A stretch of DNA of 64,000 bases from Stenopsyche tienmushanensis (lineage: Eukaryota > Arthropoda > Insecta > Trichoptera > Stenopsychidae), in assembly GCA_008973525.1 (NCBI GenBank), contig WACJ01000058.1, positions 1,116,001 through 1,180,000 of the forward strand, given 5' to 3'. Within the stretch, counting starts at the first letter, position 1. Every line of letters starts with the position of its first letter. The translations under genes were made by a program, and so were the position numbers. The notes beneath the pieces were generated by a model that was not told the DNA's origin, did no database searches, and saw only the letters and a list, made by a program, of their open reading frames with translations. Shown piece by piece: positions 1 through 12,970 of the stretch.

Positions 1-639
1 ATAACCTAATACATCGCATATAAATATTTTTGGCTATTTTTCATTAACAACTTTGAAAGATATAAAGATTTCATATCAGAAAATTGTAACAAGTTTCGAT
101 TTTAACGACTCATTTTATGCTCGTTATAACCGAGTTTTGTCTATATATAATTGCCCAATAGCTTATTTTGCAAATAAAGCATGAAATATTAAAGATGGAA
201 CTGTCACCGATATGAATCGTTAATAAGTAGTCAGATGAAGATGTTTGTTGCATCGCTGTGGTATTTTGTCTTCCTGCTTTCATTGGTGAAAGATCACCAT
301 TGGCCGATTGGCGACTTTTCAAGTTTTTTTTTTAAATGTCGCATAAAAAATGAGCCTTCACATGATTTGATTGATCGATATGGGGTAGCGATGCGATCCC
401 GACTCAAAAAAAGTTGTTAATTGTAAAGTCTCCCAAAGATGGATCTCAAAAATGTTAACGAGAGATGATCAATCGTCGCGAACCGGTATCTCCCGATTGC
501 TTCTCAAGAGCGGAGCCGCCTCTTTCATAACTAATAAGATATTTCATAGAGCGACGCCAAAAAAGAAGGCCCCCTGTAAAAGGAAATAACAGGCAATAAA
601 TCGATCACCTACATGACCCAAATTCAACAGCCGGTGGCT
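1..639. other. AT-rich noncoding stretch
   Basis: I see no gene, repeat boundary or RNA in this stretch. Open frames are short and lack coding character. Confidence 0.5.
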
Positions 640-1110
640 TGATAAGGAGAAGTGCTAAAATTGCAGACCCAGCTTTTGGAGACCCTGGCAGGCGGATTGT
701 AGATACTCATGTGCGCGGGAAATTGCTTTTGGCTTAACCGGTTCCAGAACGCAGCTCGTCCAGCACATTGCCTGTGCTCGAGCACCAACAATGGCCCATG
801 AATATTCTTTCATTGAGCACACCATCATTATGACGTCAATGGACGCCCACCGAGCTCGCGCCATTTGCATGCAAATCGGCAGAACTGTCATACCCACTTG
901 CATGGCAAGCAATTCGACCATCTCCCATGATCCAATAACATCGTAAACAAAAGATTCAAATCCATGTACGGAAGAAAAGAGGTCATCGTGACGGACGGGA
1001 CGAGCCAGGGGGTCAATCGATCAATTTCCATCAAATTTCATCTCGTCTCTTGTGGGGTCAAAGACGATCAAAACGCAGCATCAATAGGAGCGAGCGTGTG
1101 CTAAGTCATT
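640..1110. promoter_or_regulatory. Candidate cis-regulatory block with palindromic factor sites
   Basis: This block is clearly richer in G+C than its surroundings. It holds four perfect palindromes of known transcription-factor type. AACCGGTT at 736-743 matches the Grainyhead consensus. GTGCTCGAGCAC is at 774-785. TGACGTCA at 831-838 is the full CRE, bound by CREB/ATF. ATTTGCATGCAAAT at 863-876 is two inverted POU octamers overlapping by two bases. An 88-codon open frame on the minus strand (921-655) overlaps the block, but it matches nothing I recognise and has no convincing splice borders. Regulatory function is inferred from site clustering only. Conserved coding sequence remains possible. 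Confidence 0.35.
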
Positions 1111-1802
1111 GATAAGTGAGCTATTCAGTACTGTCATTCAAAATTTATGAGATCCGACATTCATTATTTATTAGCTTTGTAGAATTCCTGGAGATACCAA
1201 TTGAGTAGAAATTCTGGCCCGAGAAATAATCCATCATCCCGAGAAATACACCGAGGCAATAAATCAAAGCGTGCTACTTGAACAAAATTCGGTTCTGAAT
1301 TATAACATCGATCATCATCATCACATTCATTCTTCTTCGTTTTAATGTTTCAAAATGCATGCTCTATAAACGAATCAATTACAATTCTAAATCTGATGTT
1401 CCAAGAGGGCGTTGATCTATTCTTGAAATAAACAGGTATGAAAATGAGTCAGAGTTTAAGACATCCTAAATTCCAAGCAGTTCTATTAAATGAAGCATTG
1501 ATTTTGTCATTGGCATTCGAGCTAATAATCAGCAAAAATCGAAGCAAAAGAAACGAGCGAGGCTTTGAATATTTAATACAACCTGATGATATGCGATTAT
1601 TCATGAAGATTTGCATGAAACGGGTCAAGGATCAGAAGCAGGTGCAAAAGACGCGCAGATTTCTTCAAAATGAACACTGACGAAATGGATTCATATTTAA
1701 AAAAATATTTAATCCCAAATAGAAAATTATTCTGGAAGCTTAAACAGGAACAAATAAAATCTTCGAATCGTTATTTTTTTAAATTTCTTTTGCAAAACAA
1801 AT
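1111..1802. other. AT-rich noncoding stretch
   Basis: No supported feature. Plus-strand open frames at 1438-1680 and 1670-1861 have low-complexity composition and no family motif. Confidence 0.4.
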
Positions 1803-1862
1803 TTTGCCTACGGACAAATCATAGACATCATCATAGTGCAGCCATAAACAGTCCACTGTAGA
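1803..1862 (+). repeat. Degraded fragment of the CAT-repeat / GTGCAGCC tail repeat
   Basis: A short CATCATCAT-type run is followed by a sequence closely related to those at 49841 and, inverted, at 55560-55620: AGTGCAGCC, then AACAGTCCACT. The motif resembles the 3' end of a non-LTR retrotransposon ending in a trinucleotide repeat. This is the shortest and most diverged of the three copies. Confidence 0.5.
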
Positions 1863-1912
1863 AAAGTCATCAGATATTTAAATGCTAGTTCGAGTTGATG
1901 AGTTGATGTTGC

Positions 1913-2310
1913 CGAGACACGGACTAAAACTCGCAATATTCCCGATTTCCCGACAAATTATTTATTTCCGTCGCTGCAGACGAATACTTATATACTATAA
2001 TACTTTGATGTGATACGTGATTATATTACGGAAGAATACAAAAATTCTGAACCCCGTATCTATTATATTTCATATCGATATTCCCATTATTAGAGTCGAT
2101 GCGTAGTAAATACATCACCGGTAGGGAAAGGTTAATATAACAATTTAAAAAACATATTGTCTGTAGGCGTCGCATAAACTCGCCAATTAGTAATTACGTC
2201 ACTGTTTCCAAGCGTCCAGATTTTGGCGGGAATGTCTCGATTTATCGTGCTGGTGAGGTGTAAGATTTCTGTTAGATACAAATTTTAATCCCGAATTTTT
2301 CGAGATTATG
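1913..2310 (+). repeat. 400-bp dispersed repeat, copy A
   Basis: It aligns along its length with 9330-9730. Both copies begin GAGACACGGACTAAAACTCG and end near a CGAATTTTTCG motif. Differences are scattered substitutions plus an indel-rich segment near 2130-2200. No coding frame is visible. A TG-like start would fit a solo LTR, but no target duplication or matching CA end is certain. Both copies carry TTTTGGCGGGAA, here at 2221-2232, an E2F-type site. Confidence 0.75.
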
Positions 2311-5300
2311 TAATTTTGCGCAGCGAGTGAACATCATAACATAGCACATGCATGGATCATAATGACCAACTAAGATTTATCTACGCTAGATTGACGATTA
2401 ATTATCAAATATACAATCAGATTGTACTAAAAGATGCATTCATATATTAGGGATATGAATTGTATTGTTTCTGTCTTAATTTTGAAGCAAGATTGGCCTC
2501 CAAATAGCCTAAACGTGAATTCCATATACTTTTCAATTAGGAATATTTTCAACGTCATAGCGTTCAATTCAATTGGTAAGACTTGATTTGGCGGAATTTA
2601 TGATGCATATACAACAAATTAGCTTATGCTTAACAACCGGATTTTGCTTTGATACTCGCATAATTTTATTTTTATTAGCATGTTTTTGAATATTTTTTAT
2701 AAATGCATTTCTTTGCCGGACTATCAAATTGATTGATATAACATTACTGAGCTATGATATATAAGCGACATCAGATCGACATGGATTCTATTGATATTTG
2801 CGGTGATTGTTTGGGGTGCAATTGCAAAATGTTGATAGAACATCATTGAAATTATATAATCGATGATACTAATAAAAACATCCTTGTTATTTATTATCAT
2901 AATTTGTATATTGGTCGGCCAAGAAAATGATTTTTTTCAGTATCACAGATTGGAAAGTGGGTGGTGTTTGTGTAAAATTTTAATTAAGCGCTTTGAATAT
3001 AAACAACTGATCTATTTTGGGTGGATTGATGTTGTTTCAAAATTAAAGATTAACCACTCATTGAAAATGTATGGAAATTTAAAATAAATGTATTCAGAAT
3101 AAATCCAATTGAAATGTAAATGAGCATCATGGATGGCTGAAATCAATCTATATGATGATGTTTGGGAAATCAGCATTCCAAGGAATTGGATGTATCCTTT
3201 AGGATTGCAATATAATGATTACACTATTTAAAATAAATCCAAAAATGCGCACGAACTTTTGGACTAACCTGATATATGAGGGATAATAAGAAATTCCAAT
3301 AAAAATATTGCGGATTTCGTTCATAGATGATGACATTCTTTACAAGCAATGGCTACATAAATGTCATTTAATTCGAGATTGCGTCCATACGTCGGCTGTC
3401 ATTCAAAGCGATGATTAATGTCATTCGAATAGTGAAACTTGTCCCCCTTTTTCAAAATAAGTGTTATTAAATTAACGCTGAAGTAAGAAGACATTTTTTT
3501 CACAAAGTCTTTTATAGCCGCAGAGTAATAACGACATCACTTAAGCTGTCCACAATATTGCAAAGTCCCGTTTATCAATCTTTGCGCAATCAAATAAAAT
3601 TGTCATTCAAAACGAAATGCGTTTATAAATCTCTCCATAGCAATGTGACTTGATTTAGAGCCCATTCTCAGTTGTACTTCAACGTCCAGATAAATGCCAT
3701 CGTTTGTAGATCGCAATAAATATGCATCTAGCTGTTAACCCTTAAATGGATGCTGAATTCAATTTAAATATTGCATCTCAATAAACAGATCAAACCTTTG
3801 ACCTTTCATTTATACACCAACTGCATTAAAATCCTGTTTATCAACGAGAAATAATACGATAAGGATACGAAACCAATTTCAGGTAATCAATCGGATTATT
3901 ATCTAAAACACGACTTTAATGCAAAAAATATGCAAAAATAAAAATCCCATTAATCTATGTAATATTCAACATTACTGACGTAGTATTTATTAAAAAATAG
4001 CATGATCATCTTAACGAGTTAAATATGGGTGCAATGTGGGTGTCAAATATATTAATGTCATCCCACCGACTCTATAGATTTTTTAATTTTTTTAAATTGA
4101 ATTTGATTATGTTTATGACTTGGAACGCAATATAATTTTCGTCATCAATAACGTGTCATTTTAACATTTATCATACATTTTCTGCGTAACTTTATGAAGA
4201 ATAAGATGACGGATGCAGCGTAGATCCGATAAGGATTTCGAAATAAATTCTAGAACTAAATCGATATCCATTTAGAAACGCAATAAAATATTCGAATGAC
4301 TGGGCATTCATGTTAATACAGAAGCACTCGAGCTGAATACAAGTCCATCGTTGACATATATGCCCGCGGAGCGGTTAGTTGATGCGGGTGGCTGCAGATG
4401 TTAGAACGGCATGCTCAAAGAGCGCATTGTTACGCGGATGAATCATTTAATTCAATGAGGGTAATAATTCATGCTGCGATTTTTGCCAAAATTGTGAGTG
4501 TGTGTGTATATTGGAGCGTGTATGTCTGTCTGTTCTTAAAACAATTTTACGACTTTTGGCTGCTTTTAATCAAATTTTGAATAGATGCATTGAAAGATAC
4601 TGAAGAAATATTGTTATCGTATAAGGCCGTTATGGCAAAATACCGCATAAAGAGCGGCCGTATAACGAGGTATTTGTCTAATTGAATCACAGATGCTTTT
4701 TAAATAACATCATTGATTTAAGCCTCACAGTACGATCTTACTGGTCCCTTTGTGCCGTTAAAAATAAGATGCTTCGTCATCCAAAGGCTTATTATTAAGA
4801 ACAAGGGCGATGCAAAGGCACGCATGAGCTACAGATTCTTCTCCCAAGATAAAGATCAACCATTATTTCTTTCCTCGTGCGGTCTCATTTAATTTCAATA
4901 GCCTCCAGAAGACATCATGGTGTTTAAATAATTTCCACTCCGCATACTACGAATACTTTCATTGAAAGCTGCCTCTGCAGATAAGCAATACGAAGTAGTT
5001 CTTATCTAAATTGGAACAAAAAATAATGGAAAGCTACCATATAAGGAATACTGCGTCGTTTGTCCATATTATCAATTGTGTACGCCCACGAAATTAATCT
5101 ATGGGCGTTACATTGAATGGCGCATTTAATGCTTGTATGGATGAACGATTTGTAGATGGATAAATTGCAGATTTATTGTCTGCTCCGATGAATAGGTGGA
5201 AAGCTCAGAAATGACGTCTCGGCAAAGACCGGTAACGATTCGGAAACGTTTGCTCATGCTGGAGACATTCAATGGTACGGACCGTTGTTTACTTCCAATG

Positions 5301-5679
5301 AGACGTGCAAATAGCGATTAGTGTACCACAAACGACAAAAAGAAAATGTAAATCAGGCAGACGAGCCTCTTAGAATGGGAGGATAATTCTGTAGAAAAAA
5401 AAATTTAAATGTCGTCCACATTTCAACGATTCCGAGATTGGAACCAATCGCCGTAGAATAGGCGAACGCTCGCGACAAAATGTCGAATTTATTCACCCAA
5501 TACCAGAAACTCGTTTAAAAAACTCATAAATAATGTAATATGTAAATTCAATACTTGCTACATGATTCGCCAGACCATGTGTTACCAATTTCGCTGATAT
5601 TCTGGCTTTCGATTATTGTTCATGAGCTTAAACATTTGTACTTTGATATTTTTTTTGTGTATCATCAACATCAGCATTC
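2311..5679. other. AT-rich noncoding stretch
   Basis: About 3.4 kb without a recognisable gene or repeat boundary. TTAACCCTTAAATGG near 3735 resembles the end of a piggyBac-type element, but no partner end was found. Short frames at 2863-3087 and 4398-4580 are not convincing. Confidence 0.4.
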
Positions 5680-5860
5680 AATTGATATAATCATTTGAAA
5701 ACAGCGAGTGGTTATGAATCGGTGAAAACATAAGCTGGTCATGATTTTGACCAGAGCCAATAGTCCCAAAAGTATCCAACCTAACGTATAAATGGCGGTT
5801 GTTTTTAAATCAACTATTATCAAATTACGAGCCATTGTAGATACAACTCCCGGGAAGTCT

Positions 5861-6240
5861 GCTCCTTCGTTTACAACAGTAAGATATTGGGTGGCAGAGT
5901 TTAAACGAGGCCGTATGAGCTGTCGTGACAAACGTCGTGAACTGTCGAGATCCACCAAATGAGGTAACCACCCCAGAAACAGTGAAGAAAATCCACAAAA
6001 TGATATTGGATGACCGTCGACTAAATGCGCGAGCTAGCAGACATAGCAGCTGTACATCACATATTGCTTGAAACTGGACATGAGAAAGCTGTGCGCAAGA
6101 TGGGTGCAGTGTTTGCCCACAATGGAACAAAAACAGCGTGTTTGACGATGTTTCACAGCAATAGAGCCGAATTTTCATAGCCATGAATGAAACATGTGTC
6201 CATCACTTCATATCTGAGACCAAAAAACATGGAGACTTTC
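5861..6240 (+). pseudogene. Mariner transposase fossil, N-terminal half
   Basis: Translated in shifting plus-strand frames, this gives successive mariner blocks in the correct order. They are a helix-turn-helix segment ending VRYWVAEFKRGR, a linker with VTTPETVKKIHKMILDDRR, a segment ELADI followed by VHHILLE, the CARW-type block, and a final MNETCVHHFISETK block. The last corresponds to the region around the first catalytic aspartate; here the site reads N-E-T, not D-E-T. At least three frameshifts and a stop near 5960 make it dead. The C-terminal half with the second and third aspartates is missing and the sequence runs straight into a different repeat. Mariner transposases cut and paste DNA at TA sites. 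Confidence 0.75.
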
Positions 6241-6269
6241 CATTGACTTGAGTTGTTTATCGGTCCAGC

Positions 6270-6660
6270 TATTCGGGACCATGCCAGCCAAGAGATGTAC
6301 AGATCATAAAAGGCTCTGGATACGCATCTATCCCCGTAAATACCGCAAAAAGCCTTAAAAGAGGACGGAGTGGCCACAAGGTCTGTGTGTTCAACCGGTC
6401 CGCTTTTCGGACCGCTGATATGACGAATGAGCGTCATACGGTCGAACGCCATAACCGAACATGTCTATAGAACGATTATGAACTCTTATTACAAAACAAA
6501 GTTATCCGATAGAGATTGATCGGGGGGGTTGTTTGAATTTTATAATTGGTCGAAAATATAGTTGTTTTTATTTTATTGTGGGCTTATCCCGATTGGGTCG
6601 GCCCAATGTTTAAGCAATAATAGTGCCTACTTTGCCATCCCCTTGTTACGGCCCTAATTA
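6270..6660 (+). repeat. Unclassified dispersed repeat, copy 1 (joined to mariner fossil)
   Basis: This segment is shared with 15100-15425 (same strand) and 40195-40420 (inverted). The most conserved block is GGTCCGCTTTTCGGACCGCTG, itself containing the palindrome CGGTCCGxxxxCGGACCG. Later blocks are ACGATTATG...CTCTTATTACAAAAC and TGCCTACTTTGCCATCCCC. It is not part of any mariner transposase I know, although two of the three copies sit directly downstream of mariner coding remnants. The open frames through it do not resemble a known protein. Confidence 0.7.
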
Positions 6661-6856
6661 AGAATACAGTAGTTCAAACGATCAAAATATATGCTTTATA
6701 TGCACGGCTGTTTATAGCATATTTTCAGCGCTGATTTGACATACGTTTATGCTTAATAAAACAACGCTGGATCTTGATTGTATACAGATTTATAAAAATG
6801 TTTGGTTTTAACCCTGAATTGTACGAATTCGAATGCAAATTTAATAGTAAGAATAC
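6661..6856 (-). other. Intron start downstream of the 7.6 kb exon
   Basis: On the minus strand this follows a donor site, AAG then GTATTC, at 6857/6856. The open frame continues to 6725 but changes to AT-rich, non-coding-like composition. No acceptor for a further exon was identified in the window. Confidence 0.45.
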
Positions 6857-7560
6857 CTTTGGAAGAGTAGGGGGCGGTTGTTCAGGCACGTCGGAGTCCC
6901 ATTCTGAGCTTAGATCGTCGCTGGATGCGTCTCCGTAGTCTGCACACCACGGCACTTCCAATAGCGATTTCTGATATTGATCATAGCCTGGGCTGAACGT
7001 CGTCGGGGATGGCGACGGCGATCTTCGCCATCTTCTCGGGAATCTCGCCGATGAATCCGGATACGATGTGCCGTAGGAATGCTTTTTGAGATTCGACGGT
7101 GTGAGACGATGATTGTTGGATTTGGAATGGTTGCGATGGACTAAGGGTTCTGATTGCCGCCTCGTCAGTTCTGCCTGGTCTATTTTGATTTCCGTGGAGA
7201 GCGATGATCGTTTGGCGTCGTAGGTTGATTTTTCATTGCATCTCGGTCTTATCGGCACTTGTATGGTTATTTGGGAAAATAAATCGGATGGTTTGTCTTT
7301 GTCGTGGTGTCTGTTTTTTGTATGGGTTTCTTGCTTGTGTTTATTGGCGTTGTGCGTGTGATCGTTTGTATGCTTGTTGGAATGTTTCTTGTCCATCTGT
7401 CCGTCTTGGGGCTTGATCTTGATTTTGGTCGATTCGTTTTGGACCTCGTCTTCTTTGTTGATGTCTTCGATTGATTTGGCCATGTCTTTGGCGTGTATCG
7501 AATTGTTGCGTTTGGATATGTACATTGCGTTTATGGATCGATCGGCGATTGTTTGCTGAT
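6857..7560 (-). CDS. Internal coding exon of an unrecognised, mostly disordered protein
   Basis: The exon encodes 234 full codons plus two leading bases. Residues about 55-90 are very rich in His, Lys, Asn and Asp. The middle is Ser/Arg/Pro-rich, with RRWRRSPSPSPTTFSPG near 176-196. The end is a more conserved-looking acidic stretch, SLLEVPWCADYGD followed by DDLSSEWDSDVPE. No catalytic motif, signal peptide or membrane segment is visible, so I assign no function. The 3' border is a good donor (AAG|GTATTC) in phase 0. The 5' border is an acceptor at 7562-7561 (GACCAG|AT) with a weak pyrimidine tract. It leaves two bases, which fit the single base left by the exon ending at 12971. An in-frame stop lies just upstream, so either this acceptor is used or translation starts at the ATG at 7525. 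Base composition is far less AT-rich than the flanks, which supports real coding. Confidence 0.6.
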
Positions 7561-10500
7561 CTGGTCCAGCAGGTGCATTTGATCAAATTGATTGGTCGAG
7601 TATTAATTCATTCCTTGACAGCTTTATTATGGCCCCGCACAAAATTTACAGCGAATGGATTGACAGGTCGCCTTTTTTTGTTCTTGTTATCTAAAGAGGA
7701 AACTTCCAGTCAGAGAATGTGGTCGTTGGATGTGTGGTTCAAAACCACCAGCTTCCTCTGGGCTGTTCAGCACTTGGGTCAATGGGACCCGAATGGATGA
7801 CTTGGACGAGTGGAGATTCGGTCTTGTTATTGTTGGAGGTCTCCATTAGCAGTGTGAATAGAAAGTGGTAACGCTGGTAATCCGTCCCAGAGTGAATGTG
7901 ATTAACACGTTTTTTAGTACTATGTTTATGTGTGAGATCCACTTTTATCGGTCTGGAGCACACTGTGGCCTCCGTGGGTCACCACAATTGAGTCTTCAAG
8001 AAAACAACGTTGCCTGAACGAGCTTTGCAGAATTTTTTGGAAGACCATCCGCAAATATTAGGATCGATTATTTTAGTTGACTTGATGAAATGTCAATTGG
8101 CATTGTTTAGCGTGCTAGAAGCGCCATAACAATCGATGATGATGGACAAACAAATAGATGTTGATTAAAGAGTGACGATGCTTTTCAACAACAAAAAATA
8201 CATTCACGATTTCACCTTTACGCTATGATTACGAATAGAATCACTCAGTTGAAGATAACAAAAATAACCACAACCAATACAGAAGCGATTTTTTTTTAAA
8301 AAAAGTTTAAAAAACACTGCTTTCAATACACAGCATGAAGATAATCCGTCTGCTTACGATCGTGACTGGGAGCTGAATGATACTACACTACAATCAATGC
8401 ACTGTTTGACACTTACTAACAGGTGTTTCAAAACAATGTTTCACATTGCACTTTTGCGAATAATTTTACATACGAATTTAATACACGTGTCTTATCATCA
8501 TTTTATAATTCAAAGGTTATGCCCCCCGATGAGAGAGTTCTGTTGTCAGGCTTTTGCCTGACGTGCGGTGGCACACTGGCCCAACATGCAGAGATCCAAC
8601 TAAAAAGTAACAACGTTAACCGACCAGGGGTTCTCAATCCCCGAATGCGACCAGAAATGATGAAGAAATTAAGCAAGTTTATCATAAGATGGAGGCTAAC
8701 AGGCGACCTTATTGACTGAAATGCACCGATGTCGTAAACATGTCGTTCATCATCGATGAACTTTACTTTCCTCCCCTAATATACACAATGTTAACACGGT
8801 ACGTTTTTACAAGATTGGACACATTCTTGTACATCCGATCAAAGACAAAAAAAAATGTCCGAGTGATGTGACTCGCCTTGATTGAGATTTTACTCGCTTT
8901 TTACCAAGTATCACAAGGTTTCGATTGCACAACACCAGAGAAGAAGTAACATTGGATTCAGGCTCAAATATAAATGAAGACGATTTTGGGATGATCATGG
9001 ATGCAATTGAAAATAAATTTGGAAAAGCCTATGATGACGTTTTATTAAATTTTTCTTATCGCCCATTCTAAATTGCATACAACATAAAATCTGCCATATT
9101 AAGCATCTAGATTCATCCTTTATCACTAAACTACGAAATTTAGGCTCTTCAATCAGGACAATTGCGAAAAAATCAAGATTTACACAAATGGGGTGCATTA
9201 CAGCATAAAAAGTCATTAAGAGACTTGGACTTTGAACGACAGGAAAATACCGGACCGTCCAAAATATACTACGGATGCCGAAGATAATTTCATTTCATTA
9301 TCGTATGACTGATGAAATTCCTTTCTCCTGAGACACGGACTAAAACTCGCAATATTCCCGATTTCCCAACAAATTATTTATTTCCATCGCTGCAGATGAA
9401 TACTTATATACTATAATACTTTGATGTGATTCATAACTATGTTACGGAGGAATACTAAAATTCTGAACACCGTATCTATTATATTTCATATCGATATTCC
9501 CATTATTAGAGTCGAGGTGTAGTAAATACATCACCGGTAGAGAAAGGAATACTCTATATATGTATACGTGGATTAGACAGTTACTGCCTCTAAGCGTCGC
9601 ATAAGCTCGCCAATATTTCCAAGCATCCAGATTTTGGCGGGAATGTCTTGATTTAGTAGCCTTCATCGTGCTGGTGAAGTATACGATTTCTGTTAGATAC
9701 AAATTTCAATACCGAATTTTTCGGGATTACGTTTACTAATCCCGGGATTCATGATCACCTAAAAATGTACGGGATCCCGAAAATGGATTCCCTAAATATG
9801 GCGAACCCTAAATATTTATTGTATTGACTCCGAATATCGAATGAGCTATCTTAGTTGACGTTTACTTCCTTCTCATCCATGATAATATATTTTACGATGC
9901 TATATGTACACTTTTTGAGAACGCTAGCTATTATAGATTACTCCACTTATCGCCATGATAAGATTGTCCTTTAAATGTTAAAGGACTATTCGGTGTTTGC
10001 AGATAAAATGGTTTAGTTTTTGGGGCGGCAGCAGGTAGAAATTGTTGACACGACAAGAAAAGGATTCGCCACTTATGTATCGTATTTATTATGCTAAAAA
10101 TTCGATATTAAATTGTCGACATTCTATATTAATTTGCTCTTAAAAGAGTTATCTGTCGATGAACCTTTAGCATTAAACGCCAATTGATCTCATACTGAAC
10201 GATTGAAATTAAAGCAGCTTTCGATAAGCGATAATGGGATATAAAGGTTATTCAAATATGAATTTGAATGTCACATTGGTATGGTTGTTATTGTGTATAT
10301 AGAAGTCTAATACAAGTTATTAAATATAGCATTAGCAGGATTTTTAGTATATATTTGATATGCTACAATACCTTTAGCGTATATAAATCTTGTGTATAAA
10401 TAAATAAACATTGTTGCACTCTCCAAATTCAACGTGCAAAACAATGCTTTCGTGCCTATCTCTCTCTGAACTCAACGTGCACGAATAATCTTTCTGAATC

Positions 10501-12970
10501 ACTGTAATTTGATCGCAAATACGCGACCGTACTCCTCAAAAGGGCAATGTACAATTCATACAAAAAATTAAGAGGTTTTACAAAAAAATATTTTATTAGC
10601 AATTTAAACAGTTTTAGTGAACTTCGAATGTTGGTTGCAAACTAATCGTGAGCTATTTTGCTTGTATGTATTTATGGGTTCAAAGGCAGGGCTAACGTTT
10701 GAGTTAAATGATAATTTGCGCTCTTCAATATCGATATGGTAATAAATAAAATACATTTTTGACTACTACTTGATACAATTTCAATGAATCAATTCGTGTT
10801 AAGTTTAGAGATTTGTCTGTATTTTTAAAGGACTATGGAGTTGATTTTATCTGTCGTCCCTGATGAACCATATTTAAATGAGGATAAATTCAGAAATTTG
10901 TCTTTTAAAACCGATGATATAAATTTATCAGTCAAAGAAATCGTCTTGCAATTTTTCCTGTAATTATCACATTTGCTGTGACCATTTCTAAAAGGTTATC
11001 TTCCAGAGCATTTATAAAAATTATATCAGCGCAAAATATTTTAAGAAAATCATGCAATGGTAGTTTCAACCATTTTAATATATTCGACGAATTCATATCT
11101 TTGATATTTGGTCTTTTTATCTGTGCGGTCATAAATGGCATGTTTATTGCATGGAAAAGCCAGTTTATCTAACATGCTTATATGAAACCAGTTAAATCTG
11201 ATTTTTTGGATAGTATACAATTTCATATATATTCAATCCATACAAGGATTGCATTGTAAGTATTAAAATAAACAACCATAAGCTTACTAGTAGGATGTGA
11301 AGTGTTTAAAGCCCCTGGATTAAAATCTTATACGCATGAGCAATGTAAGGGATTTGTTATAGATACGTAAGCAGACTGTGGGGTGACCATGTTTTCTATC
11401 CAGATTTAAATATATTTATGGATTTATCGCAAATTGAATACATCTGATCGAACCCAATGTTTGCGGTAAACATTTCAGGATATTCACTTTTACTCAGGTT
11501 TATTTTGTTAAACGCATTATGTTATCTTTTATCTACTCGGATGTGGATTATATGAGGTTTCATTACTTTAGTCGACGCAAAAAGAGCACGCTTTCAGCCA
11601 AATGTACAATTTACATGGAAATACCAATAAAGCAATGGCCAATTGGGGATGTGGTATCGATTATGTATACACGTTTTCATGGAATCGAACATATCAATCA
11701 CAATTGGATTTGTATTAATGCAATCAAAAACACATTTAAAAAATAATATGCATTTAGCATATGGTATTAGCATTTTTTCAACGTTTGTTAAAGAGTTAAT
11801 TCGTCGAGATTAATGGACCCCGATAACAATCTCTCGATAATTTATGAATTATAATTAATAACGTTAGATAGTCCATTTGGAAACGACTGGTATTGGGCAA
11901 CTGCTTTAAATACACTTGTCAAATTAACAATTTCTCATTGCATAAAGACAATTCGTTAATTTCCCACTTGTAATGCAGCTGTTGAGTGAAATCAGCAGAA
12001 CGTTTTAATTACTTGTGGTACTTTCAAATTGCAAGCGTTACATACTGTAATTATCCATCATCAGTAAATTGATAATGCTATATCCCTTTTTTATAGCGAG
12101 CTATTAACGCAGCAAAGAAGCCAATTTAACTCATTTAAAAACGTTTAATTGCTTAAATCCTCTATTATCGTTCATCAACGACGATATTTCATCCATTAAA
12201 AATGCACAAAATCAATACATCATCTTGATGTTGATCAAGAATTCAATTTGGAGTGTATTAAATGTTGGAAATTCCAAATTGTAATTGAAAATCAAACATA
12301 ATTTAGCGTGGGCGTTGAGGAAATTCTTCAATACCTAAGCTAACATCACAAATACTTATGAATTCATGAAAAATCTCTCACTTTTATAAATTATTTAAAC
12401 GAATTATATATTTGATTATATTTAACTAACAGATTTATAAAGTTTCTTATCTTGAATAAGAAGCAATATTGCATTTTAAATGCATAAATATGTCAAGGAT
12501 TTGCGTCATTCCGATATAAAATGTCTTTATTGTAGATTTACAATGAAAATGAAAAGAAGATGTTAGACATAATATAAATTAATGTATTAATGTGCATTAA
12601 TTTGCATCATTGATTATTAATGATCTTTTAAAATGGGACATTAAATCGCTTCAAACGTATAATGATTTGATGCAAATTCAATAAAATTAAAAGATTTATT
12701 GACTAAATTCCATATTTGAAAGATCATTCGTCATGGATCATGGTATTTGTATGAATATTAGGTTTATTTATTAATATTGTGTATTTGTATGAAAATATGT
12801 TTTTATATATATTTATTGAATTTGTAGTACCATCTATGTTTGAAAATTATAAATATAATGTTTTTATTAAAAAAAAAAGGTTTGAATATTTACTATTTTT
12901 TTTTGTAAAGCCATCTATTGATGATTTAAATGAAATATTCGAATATCAGTCGTATGAAAGATTTAATTAC
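7561..12970 (-). other. Predicted 5.4-kb intron
   Basis: The interval lies between the two minus-strand exons. The donor is G|GTAATT at 12970 and the acceptor is CCAG at 7561. It is AT-rich apart from the dispersed repeat at 9330-9730 and a GC-richer patch at 8520-8720. That patch has a 66-codon open frame on the plus strand (from the ATG at 8519) with no recognisable family. Nothing else stands out. Confidence 0.5.
9330..9730 (+). repeat. 400-bp dispersed repeat, copy B
   Basis: This is the partner of 1913-2310, in the same orientation. It keeps the shared start GAGACACGG, the block CATATCGATATTCCCATTAT, the E2F-type TTTTGGCGGGAA (9632-9643) and the terminal CCGAATTTTTCGGGATTACG. A further ATCCCGGGATT-like stretch follows at about 9740-9785, suggesting the true end may lie slightly further right. 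Confidence 0.75.

Noticed and set aside
655..921. 88-codon minus-strand open frame as a gene
   Set aside because: No family motif and no clear splice borders. The open frame can be explained by the higher G+C of the block. Treated as possible regulatory DNA.
7204..7800. Plus-strand and alternative minus-strand frames over the 7.5-kb exon
   Set aside because: They are antisense or shifted readings of the supported exon and have no protein-like signature of their own.
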